NCBI GenBank assembly: GCA_031549685.1
Contig: JAVBPG010000017.1
Span: 1 to 53,586 of the forward strand
Length of the DNA stretch: 53,586 bases
Source of the DNA: JAITMY01 sp031549685
Lineage (GTDB): Bacteria > Bacteroidota > Bacteroidia > Bacteroidales > UBA932
Reading direction: 5' to 3'
Position numbers and translations under genes: made by a program. The notes under the pieces are model-generated. The model did no database searches, was not told the origin of the DNA, and was given only the letters and a program-made list of their open reading frames with translations. Below are positions 1 to 7,965 of the stretch, piece after piece. Each line of letters starts with the position of its first letter. Position 1 is the first letter of the stretch.

Positions 1-1
1 G

Positions 2-700
2 CACGAGTGCGGCATTGCCATGATACGGCTCCTCAAGCCGCTTGAATACTACCACCAAAAATACGGCACCTGGCAGTACGGCCTCAACAAGCTGTACCTG
101 CTTATGGAAAAGCAGCACAACCGCGGCCAGGAGGCGGCGGGCGTGGGCGTTGTAAATCTGGAGGCGCAGCCCGGCGAGGAGTACATCTTCCGCGAGCGCG
201 CCCTTGGCTCCAGCGCCATTAAGGAGATTTTTGAAATTATAGGTTCGCAGTTCCCCGAAAATGTGGAGGAGCGCTACGGGGAGTGGCTCAAGAGCTGGGG
301 CGGGGCCTCGCTACTCATGGGGCACCTGCGCTACGGCACCACCGGCAAAACGGGCATCACGCACGCGCACCCCTTCCTGCGGCGCAACAACTGGCGCTCG
401 CGCAACCTCATGCTGGCGGGCAACTTCAACCTCACCAACACCGACGAACTCTTTGACCACCTCATCGCCAGCGGGCAGCACCCGCGCCACTACGGCGATA
501 CGTTTTTCCTGCTCGAATCCATAGGCCACCACCTCGACCGCGAGGTGCAGCACCAGTACGATAAGTATAAGGGGCAGGGACTTACGGGGGATGCCCCCGT
601 TCGCCGGAGGCTGCAAGCGGCACGGAGTTCGGCCGCAGGCTCTGCCTCGGTCGGTCTATCAGAGCAGGCTGTGCCTGCATGCGAGAGGTTGTGCGAGTAA
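2..700 (+). pseudogene. purF: Amidophosphoribosyltransferase, 5' part only, interrupted by repeat
   Basis: This is the N-terminal Ntn-hydrolase (class II glutamine amidotransferase) domain of PurF, which starts de novo purine synthesis. The window opens inside the gene: the codons at 2-10 give His-Glu-Cys, and the Cys followed by Gly-Ile is the expected nucleophile exposed after propeptide removal. Family motifs NRGQEAAG, GHLRYGTTG and GNFNLTN are present. PurF similarity stops after GLTG, near base 592. The frame then runs into repeat DNA and adds about 35 low-complexity residues before a stop at 700. The phosphoribosyltransferase domain, roughly 400 residues, is absent downstream. The same 5' sequence recurs intact at 53454-53586. 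The fragment could make only a glutaminase-like domain and is probably non-functional. Confidence 0.8.
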
Positions 701-787
701 AAGAGGCTATGCGTTTTTGTTGGTAAAACCAACACGGATACGGCGACCAAGGTACCCGCCTGCGATGCGAATGGGCAGGCAACCCCT
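599..787 (+). repeat. Interspersed repeat family R1, copy 1
   Basis: This unit of about 190 bp starts GTTCGCCGGAGGCTGCAAG and includes GTCGGTCTATCAGAGCAGG, a GTTGGTAAAACCAACAC palindrome and GATACGGCGACCAAGGTAC. A second unit in the same orientation follows directly at 788. A third, with inverted ends, lies at 51960-52184. The copy forms the new 3' end of truncated purF. It encodes no recognisable protein. Confidence 0.8.
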
Positions 788-1180
788 GTTCGCCGGAGGT
801 TGTAAAGCGGCACGGAGTTCGGCCGCAGGCTCTGCCCAATGTCATTAAGTTAAGCCCCAAGGGGGTGTCAGCATTAGCATAGGGCAACGCCCTATGAACA
901 ATAATGCGGTTTTTATTAAAGCCCTGTAAGGGCGTAAGCAGGGGCTTTCGCGCCTTCAGCGCTTATTTTTTAGCTTGCTCATGTCTCGTAGGGCGTTGCC
1001 CTACGCTATTGCTTACAGGCCTTCGGCCTTAACTTAATGACATTGGGTTCTGCCTCGGTCGGTCTATCTCAGCAGGCTGTGCCTGTATGTGCGGACTTGC
1101 GCGAATAAAAAGCGGGAGTGCGTTTTTGTAGGTACAACCTTGGCTGAGCCAGGGTGTCGCCGCTGAGGCCGCAGGGCGAA
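788..1180 (+). repeat. Interspersed repeat family R1, copy 2, split by element R2
   Basis: This is a second R1 unit in tandem with copy 1, starting GTTCGCCGGAGGTTGTAAAG. It is interrupted at 835-1047 by a smaller element and resumes at 1048 with TTCTGCCTCGGTCGGTCTATC. The right boundary is soft. From 1181 to 1243 there is only GC-rich sequence before the end of lnt. Confidence 0.75.
835..1047. mobile_element. MITE-like element R2, nested in R1
   Basis: This is a 213-bp element with perfect 20-bp terminal inverted repeats (CCCAATGTCATTAAGTTAAG at 835-854 and its complement at 1028-1047). TCTG flanks it at 831-834 and 1049-1052, consistent with a 4-bp target duplication plus one extra T. Inside are further inverted segments, including AGGGCAACGCCCT and AGGGCGTTGCCCT, that could fold into a long structure. 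There is no ORF for a transposase, so movement would need a transposase supplied in trans. The uninterrupted R1 copy 1 shows the empty site. Confidence 0.8.
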
Positions 1181-1243
1181 GGCGCACAGGAACCCGTGCA
1201 GGCGGTGGCCGGCAACAGCCATGCTGCCACGTTTCCGCCTGCC

Positions 1244-2848
1244 CTAATTCCTTCTCAAAACCTTCGGTAGCAGCCTTTGCGCTAAGGTGTAGCCGAGTAT
1301 GAGCAGGCTAAGCAGCCCCGCCACGCGGCCGATAGCGTCGCCGTATTTTACGTAGGGTGTAATGTGCTCGTTGGCGTTGATGCTGCCGCTAATGGTGGTG
1401 CGCACCCACCACGCCGTGCGCTGCTCAAGCTGCCCGCGCTGGTTGACGATGGCCGAGATGCCCGTGTTGGCCGAGCGGGCAATGCTGCGCCGCGTTTCGA
1501 TGGCGCGCAGGCTGGCGTAGTGCAGGTGGTGGCGGTGCCCGGGCGTATCCTTCCACCAGCCGTCGTTGGTAATGATCATCATTACGTTGGCGCCGTTCTT
1601 TACGTACCCGGTAAAATACTGGCCGAAGATGGACTCGTAGCAGATGGCCACGCCCGCGCGGAAGGGGTGGTTGGCCGAGGTGAAGACCGTGCGCTCCTGC
1701 TGCGTACCCAAGCCTCCGGCGGTGCCCCCCAGGTCGATGGCTAAGTTGTTCAGAAAGCCGAGTAGCTTGGGGTAGGGCAGCATCTCGACGCCCACCACCA
1801 GCTTCGATTTGTGGTAGCGCTGCACGTGCCCGCTGCTGTCGGTTTTCAGGGCGGTGTTGTACACCTCGTAGAAGCGGTCGGAGTCCTTGAAGCGGCGCGC
1901 CGAGGGCGGTATCTCCTCGTGCTCGCCGAAGGCGTAGTAGGTAACGGCGCCCGTGATAAAGTCGGTGTTGGGATGCCTGGCGCAAAAATGCTTGAGGCGT
2001 AGCATTACGGAGTTCCCATCCAGGTTGTTTTCCCAAATGCCGCCCTCCATGGCCGTTTCGGGGGCAATAACGTAGCAGGTTTGGGGCGTTACGGCGCTGT
2101 CGGCCTGCGCCAGAATAATGTCCTGCTGCTGTAGCGGCGTGAGCCCGCCGAACTTATCGTTGAACGGGTCGATGTTGGGCTGCAGAATGAGGACGCTGCA
2201 GGGATTTTTTTCCTCCCTGTAGGTGTAAAAACGGATGAGCGAGCCGGTACACGGGATGGCGATAAGCAGCGCCAGCGCTACCGTTTCGAGGCGTATGCTG
2301 CGGAAGTCTTTTTTCTCCACCACGAATTTTTGCAGCATAAAAAACACGAGCAGGTTGCACAGCAGCGCCCACAGCGAGCCGCCCAGCGCTCCGGTAATCT
2401 CGTACCACTGCACCAGCATAATATCTTTGGCAAAGCCGTTGCCCAGCGTGAGCCAGGGCCAGGTAATTTCGGCGTCGAAGTAAAACCACTCCCAGGCCAG
2501 CCACAGCACCACAAAGGCGGCGTAGCCCACGGTGCGGTTGGTGTACTTTTTTACCACGTGAAAAAGCCAAAGCACGAGCAGCATCTGCAGCGAATTACCC
2601 ACAAAGGCAAAGACCATGCCGAAGGCCGTGGCGTTGAAAATCCACCAGGTGGTGGCGGCGTTCCACAAAAAAACGCAGAGCCACGCGTACTTCCAGAAGC
2701 CTTTTTTTCCGCTTTGCGCAAAATCGTTTTCGACAATAAGCAGCGGAACAAAGGCCACGAGGAGCAGCAGCCCCGAAAAACTTTCGAACCAGGGCAGGCT
2801 GAGCAGCAGCGCGCTGAGCAGGGTTAGCAGCAGATTTTTGTGCTTCAT
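1244..2848 (-). CDS. lnt: Apolipoprotein N-acyltransferase
   Basis: This inner-membrane enzyme adds the third acyl chain to the N-terminal Cys of lipoproteins. The protein has 534 residues. It has several hydrophobic segments in the N-terminal third, then a periplasmic carbon-nitrogen hydrolase domain with a plausible Glu-Lys-Cys triad: Glu in PETAMEGG, Lys in HKSKLVVGVE and Cys in AICYES. A further membrane segment lies near the C terminus (GLLSLLILGYTLA). I start it at the ATG at 2848 (MKHKNLLLTLL). The upstream in-frame extension would begin on the far side of the promoter -7 box at 2869-2876. It is divergent from the LysE-type gene. The many SPII lipoproteins in this window are its expected substrates. 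Confidence 0.9.
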   Translation of the reverse strand: MKHKNLLLTLLSALLLSLPWFESFSGLLLLVAFVPLLIVENDFAQSGKKGFWKYAWLCVFLWNAATTWWIFNATAFGMVFAFVGNSLQMLLVLWLFHVVKKYTNRTVGYAAFVVLWLAWEWFYFDAEITWPWLTLGNGFAKDIMLVQWYEITGALGGSLWALLCNLLVFFMLQKFVVEKKDFRSIRLETVALALLIAIPCTGSLIRFYTYREEKNPCSVLILQPNIDPFNDKFGGLTPLQQQDIILAQADSAVTPQTCYVIAPETAMEGGIWENNLDGNSVMLRLKHFCARHPNTDFITGAVTYYAFGEHEEIPPSARRFKDSDRFYEVYNTALKTDSSGHVQRYHKSKLVVGVEMLPYPKLLGFLNNLAIDLGGTAGGLGTQQERTVFTSANHPFRAGVAICYESIFGQYFTGYVKNGANVMMIITNDGWWKDTPGHRHHLHYASLRAIETRRSIARSANTGISAIVNQRGQLEQRTAWWVRTTISGSINANEHITPYVKYGDAIGRVAGLLSLLILGYTLAQRLLPKVLRRN

Positions 2849-2868
2849 AGGGGGTGCATTTTTGCCGG

Positions 2869-2876
2869 CAAAGATA
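2869..2876 (-). promoter_or_regulatory. Promoter -7 box for lnt
   Basis: On the minus strand this reads TATCTTTG, matching the Bacteroidota -7 consensus TAnnTTTG. It lies about 20 bases upstream of the lnt ATG. No clear -33 TTTG is seen at the usual spacing. Confidence 0.6.
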
Positions 2877-3022
2877 CGAAATAATGCGGGGGCGCAGCCC
2901 TGCCGCAACGTTTGACCGCCGAGGCGCAGCGAGCGCCTAAAAGCTTAATGTGTGGATAGTAGGCGGGTACGCTGCCCAAAAAAAAATCCCGTACCGCCCA
3001 TTGCGCGTTACCTGCTAAGATG

Positions 3023-3030
3023 TATCTTTG
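3023..3030 (+). promoter_or_regulatory. Promoter -7 box for the LysE-type gene
   Basis: TATCTTTG matches TAnnTTTG. It lies directly after an in-frame ATG at 3020, so that ATG would not be in the transcript. This argues for a downstream start of the LysE-type gene. Confidence 0.6.
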
Positions 3031-3061
3031 TGGATTACATTTCCAAAAAAACAACACGGAG

Positions 3062-3709
3062 TTGGGCATTGCTTTAGCTATTCTTTTTGTCAAGGGCATT
3101 TTGGTGGGGCTGCTGGCATCGGTGCCGCTGGGCCCGGCCGGCGTGCTGTGCATTCAGCGCACGCTCAACCGCGGGCGGCTGGTGGGCTTCATGTCGGGTG
3201 TGGGGGTGGCCCTGGCCGATACCATTTTTTCGGTGGTGGCGGTGCTCAGCCTCTCGGTGGTGGAGGATTGGGTAAAGGGCAAGGAGTCGGTGCTGCAGCT
3301 GCTGGTGGGGCTTGTGGTGGTGGTGGTGGGCGTGCGCATTATGCTTACCAACCCGGTAAAGCAGCTGCGCTCGTACGGCAAGCAGCAGGGCAGCATTGTT
3401 GGCGCGCTGGCCTCCATTTTTTTGCTTACTATCAACCCCATTAACCTGCTGCCGGTGCTGTTTTTGGTGGGCCTGTTTAAGGTTAGCGCCAGCGGCGTGT
3501 GGCATGCGGCCACCGTGGTGTTCGGCGTGCTGATAGGCGCGCTGTCGTGGTGGTTTTTTATCTCCACCGTCATAACGCACTACCGCAAGCACTTTAAGCT
3601 GCGGCAAATGTGGTGGATTAACAAGCTGTCGGGCGCCATTATCCTCTTCCTTGGCGCGCTGGCCTTTGTGGATGGCGCCATAAAAATAGTGCAGGAGCAC
3701 CTACTATAG
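3062..3709 (+). CDS. LysE-family amino-acid/metabolite exporter
   Basis: This is a membrane exporter of the LysE/RhtB superfamily, substrate unknown. About six hydrophobic segments are visible, and the family signature ASVPLGPAGVLCIQRTLNRG lies near the N terminus. I place the start at TTG 3062 because the only upstream ATG (3020) precedes the promoter -7 box. This gives 215 residues and about eleven residues ahead of the conserved KGILVGLLAS segment. That start is an inference. The gene is divergent from lnt and has no operon partner. The 78 bases after the stop hold only short AT-rich tandem repeats. Confidence 0.8.
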   Translation: MGIALAILFVKGILVGLLASVPLGPAGVLCIQRTLNRGRLVGFMSGVGVALADTIFSVVAVLSLSVVEDWVKGKESVLQLLVGLVVVVVGVRIMLTNPVKQLRSYGKQQGSIVGALASIFLLTINPINLLPVLFLVGLFKVSASGVWHAATVVFGVLIGALSWWFFISTVITHYRKHFKLRQMWWINKLSGAIILFLGALAFVDGAIKIVQEHLL

Positions 3710-3787
3710 TGATTGTCGATTTATGATTTATGATTGCTGCCGGTTGCATTAAGGTGGCATAAAAAGGCAGAGCGATAACCTCCACTA

Positions 3788-4017
3788 AGAAACTGTTTAA
3801 ATTTAGAAATCAAAAAGCATTTAATCCCGCAGGGCGGGAGAGGCACAGAGAGCACAAAAGAAAAAACACTTTCCCGCCTTGCGGGACAAGTTGTGAACTC
3901 CTTATTTCTAAAATTATTCTGTAGGTTAAAAGAGAGCAGAGAAAACAGAGCTAAGTATAATTTCTTTGTATTCTATGTGTTCTCTGTGCCTCCGTGGTTA
4001 AAATTTAAACAGTTTCT
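3788..4017. mobile_element. MITE-like element R5
   Basis: This is a 230-bp element with perfect 17-bp terminal inverted repeats, AGAAACTGTTTAAATTT at 3788-3804 and its complement at 4001-4017. A second inverted pair inside (AGGCACAGAGAGCACA and TGTGTTCTCTGTGCCT) makes nested stems. It fills nearly the whole 342-base gap upstream of the TlpA-like gene, and it has no transposase. TAA flanks both sides. Only one copy occurs in this window. Confidence 0.65.
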
Positions 4018-4051
4018 AATATTCTATCTTTCTACTCCTAAAAAAAGAATT

Positions 4052-5971
4052 ATGAAGAAAATTTTTATCCTTTCGATTTGCGCCTGGGCGCTGTGCTCGT
4101 GCAGCCCCAAGCGTCCGGCGGTGGTGGACTGTCCGGCTTTTGATACCTGGAATAGCCAAACGGTGGAGGTGGCTAAGGTTGAAATGAGCGACACGGCTAC
4201 GGTGCTGCGCATGCAGGCATTTTTTCGTCCCGGCGCCTGGATTATGATATCGCCGGAGACGTATATTAAGGACAGCGAGGGCACGGAAAGGCTGATGGTA
4301 ACGGGAGCCGAGGGCATTGCGCTGGGGCAAAAGCTGGTGATGCCCGATTCGGGGAAAGCCTCGTTTGCGCTTTACTTCCCGCCGCTCAAGCCCGAGGTTG
4401 CGCGCATTGATTTTATAGAAAGCGACTGCGACGGATGCTTCAAGATTTTCGGCATACGCCTGCTGCCCGGCGATAAGGTAAAGATTGACCCCCTGCCCAA
4501 GCATGCCGTAGAAAAAAAGCACTCGGCGCTGCCGGCGCCCGTGTTCAGCGCCGAAAAGGCCCAGATCAGCGGACGCTACTCGGGCTACAGCAAGGAGCTG
4601 GGCTTTTCGGAGGTGGTGGTTTACGCCGTCAATCCGCTGCTGGCCTCCGGCGAGGAGCTGTCGCTGCCCATAGCCCCCGACGGCTCGTTTGGCGGTGCGC
4701 TGGCCGTGGGCTTTCCGCAGGCGGTAAATACCTCCATTGGTACGCTGTTTGTGGCGCCCGGCAAGGAAACCAAGGTGTATATCGACCTGAAAAAGATGGC
4801 GCGCAACGGCGCCCGCCTGCGCAAGGATAAGCAGCCGCAGGATTCGGTGTACGTATATGCCTCGGGGGCGGGTTTGTCCAGCCGCGATGTGGAGGCCATT
4901 GCCCAAATAAGCAGGTGCCCGAGGTACGACGAGGCCATGAAGCAAACGGTGGGTATGAAGCCCGAGGATTTTAAGGCCTACATCATGGCCTGGCTTTGGG
5001 ATAAGATGCAGTACATAGAGCAGTCGAGGCAGCCGCGAAAACTGCAAAGCGTGGCCATTGCCAACGTGAAGCTGTGGGCTGCCGATGTGCTGCTGAGCTA
5101 CAAGGCGTTTATGGAGTCGGCCTACAGGTTTGTGCAGCCAACGGAGGATAAGGATAAGCTGCCCGAAATAGTGGTGCCGGATAGCAGCTACTATACCTTT
5201 CTGAAAGATTTTTGCGACAGCGACCTTGCCTACAGCTCCGATTACGCGGTGGTGATGGTTGACGGCGTGCTGCAGCGCCTTGCCGACCTGGTGGGCCTGC
5301 CCGACAAGTCGGCCTCGCCCGCCGTCCGCTATGCGGCCTTTAAGGAAAAGATAGCCCCGCTGTTTGAGGCCGACAACCTGCCCCTGTTTGACCTGGTGCG
5401 CGCAAGGCTCTACGCCGGCCAGCTGGAGCAGCATAAGTTTTTTACCGATGAGGAGAAGGTCGAAATCAGAGCGGCATTTACCGGTGAGCCCGCCTACGCC
5501 GACATGCTGATGGCCGAAAATGACAAGCTGAAGGCGCTGGTCGAGTCGAATAAAAATGCGGCCAGGGAGCTGCCCGCCGTGCCGCAGGAAAAAATGCTCG
5601 ACGCCATTGTGGCCAAGTATAAGGGCAAGGTGGTGGTGGTGGATTTTTGGGCCACCTGGTGCGGCCCCTGTAAGGTGGCGCTGAAGGAAATGAAGCCGCT
5701 CAAGGAGGAAATGCAGGGCCGGGAGGTGGCCTTTGTGTACCTCACGGGTGAGACCTCGCCGCTGGCCACCTGGAGCCGCATGATAAAGGACATCGACGGC
5801 GAGCACTACCGCGTTGGCGAGGCGCAGTGGGCGTACTGGTACAAGGCGCTCAAGATAGAGGGCGTGCCCACCTTTGTGGTGTACGATAAGCAGGGCAGGC
5901 AGCAGCTGCGGAGCACCGGCTCGCCGGGCGCAGCAAAACTGAGGGCCGAGCTGGAGCGGTTGCTGAAGTAG
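4052..5971 (+). CDS. TlpA-like thioredoxin-domain lipoprotein
   Basis: This is a 639-residue envelope protein. Its SPII signal is MKKIFILSICAWALCSCS, with Cys in LCSC as the lipidation site. The last 120 residues form a thioredoxin fold with WCGPCK in VVVDFWATWCGPCK and a cis-Pro segment IEGVPTFVVYD, as in the TlpA/ResA disulfide reductases. The roughly 480 residues before it have no motif I recognise. They include an N-terminal beta-rich part and a helical middle, as in many Bacteroidota TlpA proteins. Start ATG 4052 is fixed by the signal peptide. Upstream in-frame sequence belongs to element R5. It probably works as a periplasmic thiol-disulfide reductase, with unknown client. Confidence 0.8.
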   Translation: MKKIFILSICAWALCSCSPKRPAVVDCPAFDTWNSQTVEVAKVEMSDTATVLRMQAFFRPGAWIMISPETYIKDSEGTERLMVTGAEGIALGQKLVMPDSGKASFALYFPPLKPEVARIDFIESDCDGCFKIFGIRLLPGDKVKIDPLPKHAVEKKHSALPAPVFSAEKAQISGRYSGYSKELGFSEVVVYAVNPLLASGEELSLPIAPDGSFGGALAVGFPQAVNTSIGTLFVAPGKETKVYIDLKKMARNGARLRKDKQPQDSVYVYASGAGLSSRDVEAIAQISRCPRYDEAMKQTVGMKPEDFKAYIMAWLWDKMQYIEQSRQPRKLQSVAIANVKLWAADVLLSYKAFMESAYRFVQPTEDKDKLPEIVVPDSSYYTFLKDFCDSDLAYSSDYAVVMVDGVLQRLADLVGLPDKSASPAVRYAAFKEKIAPLFEADNLPLFDLVRARLYAGQLEQHKFFTDEEKVEIRAAFTGEPAYADMLMAENDKLKALVESNKNAARELPAVPQEKMLDAIVAKYKGKVVVVDFWATWCGPCKVALKEMKPLKEEMQGREVAFVYLTGETSPLATWSRMIKDIDGEHYRVGEAQWAYWYKALKIEGVPTFVVYDKQGRQQLRSTGSPGAAKLRAELERLLK

Positions 5972-6003
5972 CGGCAGGAAAAAGATAAAGTAGGCTATAA
6001 CGC

Positions 6004-6041
6004 AAAACCCTAACAGGGGCTCAAAGCCCTGTTAGGGTTTT
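6004..6041. terminator. Bidirectional terminator between tlpA-like gene and yqeY
   Basis: A 15-bp perfect stem (AAAACCCTAACAGGG and its complement) with an 8-base loop is flanked by A and T runs on both strands. It lies between two converging genes and probably ends the long dcw transcript. Confidence 0.85.
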
Positions 6042-6074
6042 GCTTGAGTAGCTTTCTGTAACAGCAAAAAGGAG

Positions 6075-6524
6075 CTACGACAGCAGCTTCTTTACCACCT
6101 CGGCTACCATCTTACCATCGGCTTTTCCGGCCAGCGCCTTGGAGGCTACTCCCATTACCTTGCCCAGCTCCTTAACGGAGGTGGCGCCCACCTCGGCAAT
6201 AATCTTCTTGATTTCGACAGAGACTTCCTCCTCACCCAGCTGCTTGGGGAGGTAGGTTTCTATTACGTTGGCCTCGCCGGTTTCTTTTTCGGCCAGCTCG
6301 GGCCGTCCGTTCTGCGCGTAAATTTCGGCCGACTCGCGGCGCTGCTTTACCAGCTTTTGCAGCAGCTTCATTTCCGTATCGGGCGTAACTTCGCCGCTGC
6401 CGCCTTTCTCGGTTTTGGCCAACAGTATTGCGGCCTTAACCGCGCGCAGGGCCTCCAGCTTACCGGCCTCCTTGGCCAGCATGGCGGTCTTGATGTCGTT
6501 GTTTATTTGTTGCTCAAGGTTCAT
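6075..6524 (-). CDS. yqeY: YqeY/GatB-like domain protein
   Basis: This 149-residue soluble protein matches the YqeY family, which resembles the tail domain of GatB amidotransferase. Start MNLEQQINNDIKTAML, and conserved stretches YLPKQL, VKELGKVMGV and KADGKMVAEVVKKLL, support the call. The start is ATG 6524; an in-frame extension further upstream runs back into the end of ftsZ and is not credible. It lies 41 bases after ftsZ and is the last gene before the terminator. The 41-base spacer holds imperfect tandem copies of GAATGGAGAATT. The cellular role of the family is not settled. Confidence 0.85.
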   Translation of the reverse strand: MNLEQQINNDIKTAMLAKEAGKLEALRAVKAAILLAKTEKGGSGEVTPDTEMKLLQKLVKQRRESAEIYAQNGRPELAEKETGEANVIETYLPKQLGEEEVSVEIKKIIAEVGATSVKELGKVMGVASKALAGKADGKMVAEVVKKLLS

Positions 6525-6565
6525 AAGAATGGAGAATTGAGAATGGAGAATTAAGAATGGCAGCG

Positions 6566-7927
6566 CTAATCGGGTTTGTCGCTCATGTACTTTGAGGGCG
6601 AATCTTCCCATCCCTCGCCGTTTTTGCCCAGGGTAAAGAGCGATATCTCGCCCTCGGCGCGGTTGTTGCCGGCAAGGTGTGAGCCGCGCATTTGCTCCTT
6701 TTCCTCAAAGGGAATGCTGTTGTCGAGCCACTTTGGTTTGGGGCGCGCGCTGCCCTGCGCTGCGCGCAGTTCGGCGGCGGGGGCGCTGGCCACCGGAGCA
6801 CTGTCGGCAGGGCTGTCGTCGTCGGTCATGCCGCCCGGCCCGCTGGAGGTAAATACTCTTACCGGAGGCGTGTTGACCGCAGGCTCCTCGGGCTTTGGCT
6901 TTTCTACCACCACCTCTACCTTCTTCACACCATTGCCGGGCTCAATATCGCTCATCTCAAATCCGGTGGCAATAATGCTTACCGTAACCTCGTCTTCGGA
7001 CAGGGCGGAGCTGTAGCCCATACCCGATTTTACGTTGAGCTCGGAGCCGGTTTCCTCAATCACGCGCTGGGTAATGCTGGCAAATTCTTCCAGCGTCAGC
7101 TCGTTGGTGCCCATGAGCACGTTTACCAGCACGTTCTTTGCTCCGCGAATGCTGTTGTTGTTGAGCAGCGGCGAGTTGATGGCCAGCTCCACGGCTATCG
7201 ACGCGCGGTCGGGGCCGCTGCCGCGGCCGGTGCCCATGAGCGCAATGCCGCTGTTGTACATGGCGGTGCGCACGTCGGCAAAGTCCACGTTGATGTGCCC
7301 CGAGGTGGTAATAATTTCGGCAATGCCCTTGGCGGCGGTGCACAGCACGTCATCGGCCTTGGCAAAGGCCTCGGACACCTTGAGCGTTCCGTACAGGTCG
7401 TGCAGCTTATTGTTGTTAATCACCAGCAGCGAGTCCACGTACTTGCGCAGCTCCTTGATGCCGTTGTAGGCCGTTTGCACGCGGCGCGGCTCAATAATGC
7501 TGAAGGGTATGGTAACAATGGCCACGGTAAGTATGCCCATGTCCTTGGCAATTTTTGCAATGACGGGTGCGGCTCCGGTGCCCGTGCCGCCGCCCATGCC
7601 TGCGGTAATGAACACCATCTTGGTGTTGTTGCGCAGCATGGCGCTAACCTCGCTCACGCTTTCCTCGGCGGCCTGGCGGCCACGGTCGGGGTCGGAGCCG
7701 GCGCCCAGGCCCTCGGTCAGCTGCTTGCCCAGCTGCACCTTTACGGGCACGGGGCTGTTGTTGAGCGCCTGCGCATCGGTGTTGCACACCACAAAGCCTA
7801 CATCCTTGATGCCGAGCTTGTACATGTGGTCAACGGCGTTGCAGCCACCGCCGCCTACGCCTATAACTTTTATGATGGAGCTGTTCTCCGAAGGATCGCC
7901 CCAAATGTTGTCGAACATGTCTTGCAT
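6566..7927 (-). CDS. ftsZ: Cell division GTPase FtsZ
   Basis: This tubulin-like GTPase forms the Z ring at midcell. The 453-residue protein has the nucleotide-binding GGGGCNAV at residues 25-32 and the tubulin signature GGGTGTG at 112-118. The polymerising core ends near residue 320. A variable linker rich in Pro, Ala and Ser follows. The usual C-terminal IPxFLR-type peptide is not obvious: the protein ends SPSKYMSDKPD. The linker contains PAAELRAA, which resembles a translation of repeat R1. FtsA lies just upstream in the same operon, as expected for its membrane anchor. Confidence 0.97.
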   Translation of the reverse strand: MQDMFDNIWGDPSENSSIIKVIGVGGGGCNAVDHMYKLGIKDVGFVVCNTDAQALNNSPVPVKVQLGKQLTEGLGAGSDPDRGRQAAEESVSEVSAMLRNNTKMVFITAGMGGGTGTGAAPVIAKIAKDMGILTVAIVTIPFSIIEPRRVQTAYNGIKELRKYVDSLLVINNNKLHDLYGTLKVSEAFAKADDVLCTAAKGIAEIITTSGHINVDFADVRTAMYNSGIALMGTGRGSGPDRASIAVELAINSPLLNNNSIRGAKNVLVNVLMGTNELTLEEFASITQRVIEETGSELNVKSGMGYSSALSEDEVTVSIIATGFEMSDIEPGNGVKKVEVVVEKPKPEEPAVNTPPVRVFTSSGPGGMTDDDSPADSAPVASAPAAELRAAQGSARPKPKWLDNSIPFEEKEQMRGSHLAGNNRAEGEISLFTLGKNGEGWEDSPSKYMSDKPD

Positions 7928-7965
7928 TGCTACTGGTTTTAAAATTGTTTTCTAAAAAAAGAAGG

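Noticed and set aside
2909..3019. GGCGGGTACG...CGTACCGCC inverted repeat as an operator
   Set aside because: One arm has an extra base and there is no regulator gene nearby. It may be chance in a GC-rich divergent spacer.
4016..5806. Long open frame antisense to the TlpA-like gene
   Set aside because: It mirrors codon positions of the real gene, has His/Leu/Arg-rich low-complexity composition and no domain. The WCGPCK thioredoxin protein is on the other strand.
6692..7942. Long open frame antisense to ftsZ
   Set aside because: It is rich in His, Gly, Ala and Val without a domain. FtsZ is certain on the minus strand.
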